DNA of 64,000 nt from T1Sed10-7 sp041686695 (GTDB lineage Bacteria > Actinomycetota > Nitriliruptoria > Nitriliruptorales > Nitriliruptoraceae). Shown here in pieces: positions 42,076 through 52,818 of this stretch. The translations under genes and the position numbers were made by a program. Each line of letters begins with the position of its first letter. The first letter of the stretch is position 1. The notes beneath the pieces are model-generated. The model saw only the letters and a program-made list of their open reading frames with translations, had not been told where the DNA came from and ran no database searches. The stretch is taken from positions 15,859 through 79,858 of the forward strand of contig JAWLDJ010000002.1 in the NCBI GenBank assembly GCA_041686695.1, in the 5' to 3' direction.

Positions 42076-42118
42076 GGGTGCAGCCTCGACGGGTGCGGAA
42101 GGGATGGCACTGGAGGCT

Positions 42119-42180
42119 ACCGGGCGCACCGGTGCCGCTGGGCGGTGCACCGGGCGCACCGGTGCCGCTGGGCGGTGCAC
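42119..42180. repeat. Two perfect 30-bp tandem repeats holding alternating palindromes
   Basis: Bases 42121-42150 and 42151-42180 are identical. Each unit has the 10-bp palindrome GCACCGGTGC (42126-42135, 42156-42165), and each is followed by CGGTGCACCG, also palindromic (42143-42152, 42173-42182). The array sits in the 150-bp gap between two - strand genes, upstream of the hypothetical gene. Confidence 0.85.
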
Positions 42181-42225
42181 CGCCGCTACCGGGGCTCCGC
42201 CGGTCGAGCCAGCGGCCGCCCCCGC

Positions 42226-42663
42226 TCAGTGCCCGCCGTCGGCCTGCTCGTCGTGTCCGTCAGCGTCCTCGACCAGTTCCACCAGGACCCCGCCGGTGCC
42301 CTTGGGGTGGACGAACGCGACCGTATGACCCCCTCCACCCGGCCGGGGGGCCTCGTCGATCAGACGCACCCCCTCGTCGCGCAGGTGTTCCAGCGCCGTG
42401 CCGACCGAGCTGACCCCGAACCCCAGGTGGTGCAGCCCCGGGCCGTTGCGCGCCAGGAACCGTCCGACCGGGGAGTCCTCACGGGTGGGTGCGAGCAGCT
42501 GGATCGAGACCCCGGCCACGGTGAGCATGGCTTCCTCGACCCCATCGGAGTCGACGCGTTCCCGCGAGCTCACGGTCAGCCCGAAGGCGCGCTCGTAGAA
42601 GGCGATGGCTTCGTCGAGATCCTCGACGGCGATGGCGATCTGGTCGATACGGGTCACGTCCAC
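42226..42663 (-). CDS. mce: Methylmalonyl-CoA epimerase
   Basis: 145 residues on the - strand, vicinal-oxygen-chelate fold. It interconverts (S)- and (R)-methylmalonyl-CoA. Family features: IAIAVEDLDEAIAFYERAFG at the N-terminus, SIQLLAPT (metal Gln), GPGLHHLGFGV (metal His) and GVLVELVE (metal Glu). The first metal His of the family, normally in the IDHIAIAV type motif, is Gln here (RIDQIAIAV). meaB nearby supports the methylmalonyl-CoA pathway. GTG 42663 and GTG 42657 are both possible starts; TAGCGT at 42662-42667 lies just upstream. Confidence 0.85.
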   Translation of the reverse strand: MDVTRIDQIAIAVEDLDEAIAFYERAFGLTVSSRERVDSDGVEEAMLTVAGVSIQLLAPTREDSPVGRFLARNGPGLHHLGFGVSSVGTALEHLRDEGVRLIDEAPRPGGGGHTVAFVHPKGTGGVLVELVEDADGHDEQADGGH

Positions 42664-42667
42664 GCTA
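42662..42667 (-). promoter_or_regulatory. Candidate -10 element of mce
   Basis: On the - strand TAGCGT lies four bases before GTG 42657, suggesting a leaderless or near-leaderless start; it overlaps the alternative GTG 42663. The -35 is weak. The gap to the divergent thiolase gene is 140 bp. Confidence 0.35.
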
Positions 42668-42745
42668 GGCTCCGATCGGGTGATGCGGTCGGTGGCAGCC
42701 TGCCACCACCGAGCCGCGACGCACGCATCCGCGCGTTCGGCGCAG

Positions 42746-42776
42746 TTGTGGGTCCGACGGACCGCCCGCGTAGGCT
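42746..42776 (+). promoter_or_regulatory. Candidate thiolase promoter
   Basis: TTGTGG at 42746-42751 and TAGGCT at 42771-42776 with 19-bp spacing, in the divergent mce/thiolase gap. A strong AGAGGAG follows at 42791-42797. Confidence 0.4.
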
Positions 42777-42803
42777 CGAGTCACACCGGGAGAGGAGCCT
42801 CCG

Positions 42804-43988
42804 ATGCAGGATGTGGTGGTCGTCGGGTACGCCAGGACGCCGATGGGACGTTTCGGGGGCGGGCTCGCCGGTCTCCGGGCCACGCAGTTGGGCGGGCACG
42901 CCATCGCCGGAGCGCTGGCCCACGCCGGGCTGGATGCGGCCGCCGTCGAGTACGTGGTCATGGGCCACGTCCTGCAGGCCGGGCAGGGGCAGATCACCTC
43001 TCGCCAGGCTGCGGTCGACGCGGGCATCGACATGGGGGTCGCTGCCGAGACGATCAACAAGGTCTGCCTGTCGGGGATGACCGCGATCAGCCGCGCCCGC
43101 GACCTGATCCGCGTCGGTGACTTCGAGATGGTGGTCGCGGGCGGCATGGAGTCCATGTCCACCGCGCCGTACCTGCTCGACAAGGCCCGTTTCGGGTACC
43201 GCATGGGGGACGGGACCCTCACCGACGTGATGATGCACGACGGACTGACGTGTGCGTTCGACAGCTGCGCCATGGGGCTCGCCACCGACGACTACCAGCG
43301 CTCCAAGGACCTGGCGATCTCGCGGGAACAGCAGGACGAGTGGTCGGCCCGGTCCCACGAGCGGGCGGCGGCGGCCTGGGCGTCCGGAGCCTTCGAGGGT
43401 GAGGTCACCCCCATCGAGGTCCCCCAGCGCAAGGGCGATCCGGTGGTCGTCGACCGCGACGAGGGCATCCGGGAGGGCACCACCGCCGCCTCGCTCGGCA
43501 AGCTCCGGCCGGCCTTCACCCGCGAGGGCACGATCACGGCGGGCAACGCCTCCCAGATCTCGGACGGCGCCGCTGCCCTGGTGCTGGCCAGCCGCGATGC
43601 CGCCGAACGCCACGGCCTCGAGGTGCTCGCCACCATCACCTCCTGGGGCACCGTGGCTGGTCCGGACCCGTCACTGCACCTGCAGCCTGCCGGCGCGATC
43701 CGGGCGGCGGCGGCCCGCACCGGCGCCGACCCGTCCGGCTTCGACCTGTACGAGATCAACGAGGCGTTCGCGTCGGTGGCGATCGCCTCGGCGCGTGAGC
43801 TGGCGCTGGACGAGGACCGGATCAACGTCAACGGTGGTGGCGTCGCCCTCGGGCACCCGATCGGGTGCTCCGGCGCGCGGATCGTCGTCTCCCTCATCAA
43901 CGAGCTCCGGCGCCGCGGGGGCGGCTCCGGTGCCGCGGCGCTGTGTGGTGGAGGGGGCCAGGGCGACGCCGTGACCGTCGAGGCCTGA
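42804..43988 (+). CDS. Acetyl-CoA C-acetyltransferase (thiolase)
   Basis: 394 residues, the normal thiolase length. The nucleophile is C88 (NKVCLSGM), and the second catalytic site has H351 (LGHPIGCSGAR) and C381 (LCGGGGQGDA). EINEAFASVAIA is the conserved Asn motif. It either condenses two acetyl-CoA or cleaves 3-ketoacyl-CoA; direction cannot be read from sequence. AGAGGAG lies six bases before the ATG. It is two bases upstream of meaB, so both are probably one transcript, divergent from mce. The LSG at the active Cys replaces the commoner GSG. Confidence 0.92.
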   Translation: MQDVVVVGYARTPMGRFGGGLAGLRATQLGGHAIAGALAHAGLDAAAVEYVVMGHVLQAGQGQITSRQAAVDAGIDMGVAAETINKVCLSGMTAISRARDLIRVGDFEMVVAGGMESMSTAPYLLDKARFGYRMGDGTLTDVMMHDGLTCAFDSCAMGLATDDYQRSKDLAISREQQDEWSARSHERAAAAWASGAFEGEVTPIEVPQRKGDPVVVDRDEGIREGTTAASLGKLRPAFTREGTITAGNASQISDGAAALVLASRDAAERHGLEVLATITSWGTVAGPDPSLHLQPAGAIRAAAARTGADPSGFDLYEINEAFASVAIASARELALDEDRINVNGGGVALGHPIGCSGARIVVSLINELRRRGGGSGAAALCGGGGQGDAVTVEA

Positions 43989-43990
43989 GC

Positions 43991-44977
43991 GTGACCCCCG
44001 ATCTGGACGCGCTGGTCACCGGTCTCGAGCGTGGCGAGCGACGTGCGCTGGCGCGCCTGCTCACCGTCGTCGAGGATGGCAGCCCCGAGCAGCTGCGTCA
44101 CGTGGTCAGGGCACTGCACCCCCTCGCCGGGTCGGCCCGGGTGCTGGGTGTCAGCGGCTCGCCCGGCGTTGGCAAGTCGACCCTGACCGACGCGATCGCC
44201 ACCGAGCTCAGGGGTGCCGGGCGCAGCGTGGCCGTGCTCGCGGTGGATCCATCGTCACCGTTCACCGGCGGTGCCCTGCTCGGTGATCGGATCCGGATGC
44301 AGGGGCACCACGCCGATGCCGGCGTGTTCATCCGCTCCATGGCCTCCCGGGGCCACCTCGGTGGCCTGTCCTTCGCGACCCCCCAGGCCGTACTGGTCCT
44401 GGATGCCGCCGGGTTCGACGACGTCATCATCGAGACCGTCGGCGTCGGGCAGTCCGAGGTGGAGATCGCCGCGACCGCCGACACCACCGTGATCGCTCTG
44501 GCCCCCGGCATGGGTGACGGTGTGCAGGCCGCGAAGGCCGGCATCCTCGAGGTCGCCGACCTCTTCGTGATCAACAAGGCCGACGCCGGCGGGGCCGGAC
44601 GCCTGGCCTCGGAGCTGCAGGGCATGCTGGAGATGGGCCACGCGCTGGCGCCCGAGGACGGCGAGCCGTCCTGGTGGCCGCCGATCCTGCGCACGGTGGC
44701 GGTGCGGGCCGAGGGCGTGGTCGAGCTGGTGGCGGCGATCGAGGACCACACGAGGTTCCTCGCCACGCACGGGATCGGCGCTGAACGCCGTCAGGCACGC
44801 GCCCGCCACCTGGTCCGAGAGCTCGCGCTCGAGTCGACCCGGCGGACGTTCGCCCGTCTCGAGGAGGGCGAGGACGGCCTGCTCGAACAGCTGTCACAGC
44901 GCGTCGAGCGCCGCGAGCTCGACCCCTACCGGGCCGCGGACGAGCTCCTGGCGGCCTCGCGGCTGGCCGCGTCCTGA
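43991..44977 (+). CDS. meaB: MeaB-type G3E GTPase, methylmalonyl-CoA mutase chaperone
   Basis: 328 residues. P-loop GSPGVGKS at residues 56-63, VDPSSPFTGGALLGDRIRM, IETVGVGQSE (switch) and NKAD (base specificity) identify the MeaB/ArgK family. MeaB gates cobalamin delivery to and protects methylmalonyl-CoA mutase. The mutase genes themselves are not in this window. The last part (ARHLVRELALESTRRTF) is the usual C-terminal helix for dimerisation. GTG 43991 directly follows the thiolase stop. With mce it suggests propionyl-CoA metabolism. Confidence 0.93.
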   Translation: MTPDLDALVTGLERGERRALARLLTVVEDGSPEQLRHVVRALHPLAGSARVLGVSGSPGVGKSTLTDAIATELRGAGRSVAVLAVDPSSPFTGGALLGDRIRMQGHHADAGVFIRSMASRGHLGGLSFATPQAVLVLDAAGFDDVIIETVGVGQSEVEIAATADTTVIALAPGMGDGVQAAKAGILEVADLFVINKADAGGAGRLASELQGMLEMGHALAPEDGEPSWWPPILRTVAVRAEGVVELVAAIEDHTRFLATHGIGAERRQARARHLVRELALESTRRTFARLEEGEDGLLEQLSQRVERRELDPYRAADELLAASRLAAS

Positions 44978-45247
44978 TCGACGCCTCCCCGGGGGCGCCG
45001 CGGTCGCCCGCTGCGCCGGTCCGCGTGATCGGGACGAGCCTGCGCTGGTCGCGGTGATCGCGGGAGGTGCGGGTCGGCCACCGGTGCCCACGGTGGGTTC
45101 CCGGACGCCGCGCCACCGCGCGGTGTGTTCCCGGACGCCGCGCTACCGACGGATGGCCGGCCTTCAGACCCGACGGCGCCCAGACGACACCACTAACGTG
45201 CACTGTGCGAGCGGAGAGCGCTCACGAGCACGACACCGGAGGCGACC
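44978..45247 (+). promoter_or_regulatory. glgE upstream region (270 bp)
   Basis: No gene is supported. It contains an imperfect direct repeat of 28 bases at 45091-45118 and 45121-45148 (two mismatches, 30-bp period), an inverted repeat CCACCG/CGGTGG at 45078-45096 overlapping the first copy, a candidate -10 TAACGT at 45194-45199, and GGAGG at 45238-45242 five bases before the glgE GTG. The repeats lie about 45-105 bases upstream of the -10, a fitting place for a regulator of the whole glucan/trehalose block. Confidence 0.5.
45091..45148. repeat. Imperfect 28-bp direct repeat upstream of glgE
   Basis: Two copies (45091-45118 and 45121-45148) that differ at two positions and share the core GTTCCCGGACGCCGCGC. 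The spacing of 30 bp is close to three helical turns, so both would face the same side of DNA. Confidence 0.8.
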
Positions 45248-47239
45248 GTGACCGCACCGACCCCCCAGCGCGCCAGCATCCAGCGCGTCCGGCCGAGCGT
45301 GCTGGCCGGCCGCTACCCGGCCAAGGCGGTCATCGGACGGCCGGTCGAGGTCACCGCTGACATCGTGGGCGATTCCCACGACGTCCTGGCGGCCGTGGCG
45401 CAGTTCCGGGCGGTCGGTGACGAGGGGTGGGAGGAGATCCCGCTGCACTACGTGGTCAACGACGTCTGGAGCGGGTCCTTCACGCCGGCCTCCCTCGGGC
45501 GGCACCGCTTCCGGGTCCTGGCCTGGGTCGACCACCTCGCCACCTGGATCCGTGACACCCGGACCAAGACGGTGGCCGGGACCCTGGAGGAGATCGACCT
45601 GGCGGTCGGGGCGCAGCTGCTCAGGCGGCGTGCCAAGGAGACCAAGGGCCCCGACAAGCAGCGTCTCAAGGAGATCGCGGCCGCGCTCACCGACATCGAG
45701 CTCGATGCTGCGGCCCGGGCCGAGCGCGGCACCTCCGAGGAGGTGGTCGAGCTCGGTCGTCGGCACGACCCGCGGGCCCACCGGGTGCGTTCCGCGATCT
45801 ACGAGGTGGAGGTCGATCGCGAACGTGCGGCGTTCTCGACCTGGTACGAGCTGTTCCCACGCTCGGCGTCGCCCGAGCCCGGTCGCCACGGCACCCTGCG
45901 TGACGTGATCGACCGGCTGGACCACGTGGCCTCCATGGGCTTCGACGTGCTGTACCTGCCGCCGATCCACCCGATCGGTCGGGCCTACCGCAAGGGACGC
46001 AACAACCTGGTGGGCGCCAGCCTGGACGATCCGGGTTCGCCCTGGGCGGTCGGTGGTCCCGAGGGTGGCCACCTCGACATCCACCCCGAGCTCGGGACCA
46101 TCGAGGATCTGCGCGCCCTGGTCGCCGCATGCCAGGAGCGCGGGATGGAGCTCGCGCTCGACATCGCCTTCCAGTGCGCCCCCGACCATCCCTGGGTCAG
46201 CGAGCACCCGGAGTGGTTCAAGCGCCGGCCGGACGGCTCGATCCAGTACGCGGAGAACCCGCCGAAGAAGTACCAGGACATCTACCCGATCGACTTCGAG
46301 ACCAGTGACGTCGAGGGGCTGTGGGAGGCGCTCAAGGGGGTGTTCGACCACTGGATCGCCGAGGGGATCCGCATCTTCCGGGTCGACAACCCCCACACCA
46401 AGTCCTTCCCGTTCTGGGAGTGGTGCCTCGGTGAGCTCAAGGCCGAGCACCCCGAGTGCATCTTCCTGGCCGAGGCCTTCACACGGCCGAAGGTCATGTA
46501 CGAGCTGGCGATGCGCGGCTTCAACCACTCCTACACCTACTTCACCTGGCGTCGACACAAGCAGGAGATCCAGGAGTACTACACGGAGCTGTTCCACACC
46601 GAGGTCGCCGACTTCTTCCGGCCGAACTCGTGGCCCAACACCCCCGACATCCTCACCGACCAGCTGCAGCACGGCGGTCGTGCGATGTTCGTGCAGCGCC
46701 TGGTGCTCGCCGCCACCCTGACCGCCAACTACGGGATGTACGGTCCGGCCTTCGAACTGATGTGGTCCGAGGCACGGCCCGGCGCCGAGGAGTACCTCGA
46801 CAACGAGAAGTACGAGATCAAGACCTGGGATGCCGACCAGCAACCCTGGTCGTTGGCCGAGGTGATCCGGCTGGTCAACTCGATCCGCCACGCCCACCCC
46901 GCGCTCCAGCAGGACCACACCCTGACCTTCCACGAGATCAAGAACGACCAGCTGCTCGCCTACTCCAAGACCGACCGCTCCGGCCTCGACACCGTGCTCG
47001 TGATCGTCAACCTCGATCCCCACCAGACCCAGGTGGGCACGACCTGGCTCGACCTCGAGGCTCTCGGTCTGGAGGCCGGGACCGACCACTTCGAGCTGCG
47101 CGACGTGTTCGGCGGGGGCACCTTCCACTGGTCCGGGCCCGAGAACTACGTCGAGCTGCACCCCCACGTGACCCCGGCGCACATCTTCGAGGTGCGGGTG
47201 CCGCCACGTGACGAGCACGACCATGACACCACCCCCTGA
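45248..47239 (+). CDS. glgE: Maltose-1-phosphate maltosyltransferase GlgE
   Basis: 663 residues, GH13_3. GlgE extends alpha-1,4-glucans with maltose-1-phosphate. The N-terminal beta domain (VLAGRYPAKAVIGRPVEV) and insert precede the barrel. Nucleophile D380 (IFRVDNPHTK) and acid/base E409 (FLAEAFTRPK) are 29 residues apart, as in Streptomyces GlgE. Other blocks are YLPPIHPIGRAYRKGRNN, IAFQCAPDHPWV and ENPPKKYQDIYPI. GGAGG precedes the GTG start. It opens an eight-gene block and is followed by treS-mak, which makes its substrate. Confidence 0.96.
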   Translation: MTAPTPQRASIQRVRPSVLAGRYPAKAVIGRPVEVTADIVGDSHDVLAAVAQFRAVGDEGWEEIPLHYVVNDVWSGSFTPASLGRHRFRVLAWVDHLATWIRDTRTKTVAGTLEEIDLAVGAQLLRRRAKETKGPDKQRLKEIAAALTDIELDAAARAERGTSEEVVELGRRHDPRAHRVRSAIYEVEVDRERAAFSTWYELFPRSASPEPGRHGTLRDVIDRLDHVASMGFDVLYLPPIHPIGRAYRKGRNNLVGASLDDPGSPWAVGGPEGGHLDIHPELGTIEDLRALVAACQERGMELALDIAFQCAPDHPWVSEHPEWFKRRPDGSIQYAENPPKKYQDIYPIDFETSDVEGLWEALKGVFDHWIAEGIRIFRVDNPHTKSFPFWEWCLGELKAEHPECIFLAEAFTRPKVMYELAMRGFNHSYTYFTWRRHKQEIQEYYTELFHTEVADFFRPNSWPNTPDILTDQLQHGGRAMFVQRLVLAATLTANYGMYGPAFELMWSEARPGAEEYLDNEKYEIKTWDADQQPWSLAEVIRLVNSIRHAHPALQQDHTLTFHEIKNDQLLAYSKTDRSGLDTVLVIVNLDPHQTQVGTTWLDLEALGLEAGTDHFELRDVFGGGTFHWSGPENYVELHPHVTPAHIFEVRVPPRDEHDHDTTP

Positions 47240-47392
47240 CGCCCCAGACGGGTCGCACCCCGACGTCTCCACCGCCGCACCACGGCAGCTGTCGACCCCG
47301 GCCCGACGACCACCGTGTCGCGTTGCCCACCGGCGAACGACGGCACCACGACACCCACCGAGCGCCCCGGCGCGCCAGGAGGCCGCCCCCGT

Positions 47393-50802
<3,410 letters not shown>

Positions 50803-50806
<4 letters not shown>

Positions 50807-52722
50807 CGCTGGCAACCTCACTGATCACCGACGACGACCTGTTCCTGTTCAACGAGGGCACGCACCTCAGGTTGTGGGAGAAGCTCGGGGCGCACCCGAC
50901 CATCGATGCCGACGGGGTGCCGGGGGTGCACTTCGCGGTGTGGGCACCCAACGCCCGCGAGATCACCGTCATCGGGGACTTCAACGGCTGGGACGCTGGC
51001 TCGGTGGAGGGCCGCATGGCTGCCCGGGGCGTGTCGGGCATCTGGGAGGCGTTCGTCCCCGGTGCCAAGGCCGGCGACGGCTACAAGTTCCACATCGTCT
51101 CCCACCAGGGCGGCCGGGCGGTGGACAAGGCCGATCCCTACGCCGTCCACACCGAGACGCCGCCGCTGACCGCCTCGAAGGTCTGGGACCTCGACTACCG
51201 GTGGGGCGACGACGAGTGGATGCGGACCCGCGGGAGCAGCCAGCGGCTCGACGCCCCGGTCGCGATCTACGAGCTCCACCTCGGCTCCTGGCGCCGCGCC
51301 GACGACGGTCACGGGACGCGACCGATGACCTACCAGGAGCTCGCCGAGCCGCTGATCTACCACGTGCAGGCGATGGGCTTCACCCACGTGGAGTTCCTGC
51401 CCGTGATGGAGCATCCCTTCTACGGCTCGTGGGGCTACCAGTGCACGGGCTTCTTCGCCCCCACCTCCCGGTACGGCACGCCCCAGGACCTCAAGCAGCT
51501 CATCGACCGGCTCCACCAGGCGGGCATCGGTGTCATCCTGGACTGGGTGCCGAGCCACTTCCCGACCGATGAGTTCGCGCTCGGCAGCTTCGACGGGACC
51601 CACCTGTACGAGCACGCCGACCCGCGGCAGGGCTTCCATCCGGACTGGTCGAGCTACATCTTCAACTTCGGCCGTCCCGAGGTGGTCGCCTTCCTGCTGT
51701 CCTCGGCGATGTTCTGGCTCGAGGAGTACCACGTCGACGGGCTGCGGGTGGATGCGGTCGCCTCGATGCTCTACCTCGACTACTCCCGTAAGGACGGCGA
51801 GTGGGTCCCCAACATCCACGGTGGCAACGAGAACCTGGAGGCGATCGAGTTCCTGCGACGCTTCAACCTCGAGGTGTTCCAGCGCTTCCCGGACGTGCAG
51901 ACCTACGCCGAGGAGTCGACCTCCTGGCCCATGGTCTCCCGCCCGACCTACCTCGGCGGGCTCGGCTTCGGGTTCAAGTGGGACATGGGCTGGATGCACG
52001 ACACCCTGTCCTACGTCCAGCACGATCCCATCCACCGCAAGTACCACCACGACCAGCTCACCTTCCGCTCGATCTACGCCTACTCGGAGAACTACTGCCT
52101 GCCCCTGTCCCACGACGAGGTGGTGCACGGCAAGGGGTCGCTGATCGGCAAGATGCCCGGCGACACCTGGCAGCGGTTCGCGAACCTTCGGACGCTCTAC
52201 GGCTACATGTTCACCACCCCGGGCAAGAAGCTGCTGTTCATGGGCTCGGAGTTCGGGCAGTGGTCCGAGTGGGCGCACGAGCGGTCCCTGGACTGGCACC
52301 TGTTCGAGGGCGACCCGCTCCACCGTCAGCTGCTGCACTGCGTGAAGGATCTCGCGACCCTGTACCGCCAGACCCCGGCGCTGCACGAGGGCGACAGCGA
52401 GCCCTTCGGCTTCGAGTGGCTCGACGGCAGCGACTGGCAGGCCTCGGTGATCAGCTACCTCAGGCGGGCCCGGGACGGCTCGGCCGCGCTGGTCGTGGCC
52501 AACTTCACGCCCATGACCCGGGAGAACTACCGGGTGGGGCTGCCCCGCGGTGGGCACTGGCGCGAGGCCTTCAACGGCGACGCGATGGAGTACGGCGGCT
52601 CGGGAACGGGCAACCTCGGTGGGATCGACGCCCTGCCGCACCCCTTCCACGGCCGTTCGCACTCCGCGGTGCTGACCCTGCCACCGCTGTCGGTCGAGGT
52701 GTTCCTGCCCGATGACCGGTGA
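50803..52722 (+). CDS. glgB: 1,4-alpha-glucan branching enzyme GlgB
   Basis: 639 residues, GH13_9. It introduces alpha-1,6 branches. A single CBM48 domain (VHFAVWAPNAREITVIGDFN) precedes the barrel, so the N1 domain of the long GlgB form is missing. Nucleophile D317 (GLRVDAVASM) and acid/base E370 (TYAEESTSWP) are present, with HDEVVHGKGSLIGKMPGD and FMGSEFGQWSEW. The start overlaps the treS-mak stop. In GlgE-type systems GlgB branches the maltosyl-built chains. Confidence 0.96.
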
Positions 52723-52778
52723 ACAGCCGGTGCCGTAGTCTCTAGGGTCGGACCTCGGCGCCGCCTGTCGGTGGCGCC
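52712..52778 (+). promoter_or_regulatory. Candidate internal promoter and hairpin before the GH57 gene
   Basis: ATGACC at 52712-52717 and TAGTCT at 52736-52741 (18-bp spacing), with a second hexamer TAGGGT at 52743-52748, lie just after glgB. A hairpin follows at 52757-52778: GGCGCCGCC pairs with GGTGGCGCC, one G-T pair, loop TGTC. So the second half of the block may also start independently. Confidence 0.4.
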
Positions 52779-52818
52779 TTCCGTCCTGCCGCCCTCGACG
52801 CCTCTCGCCGGAGCACGT

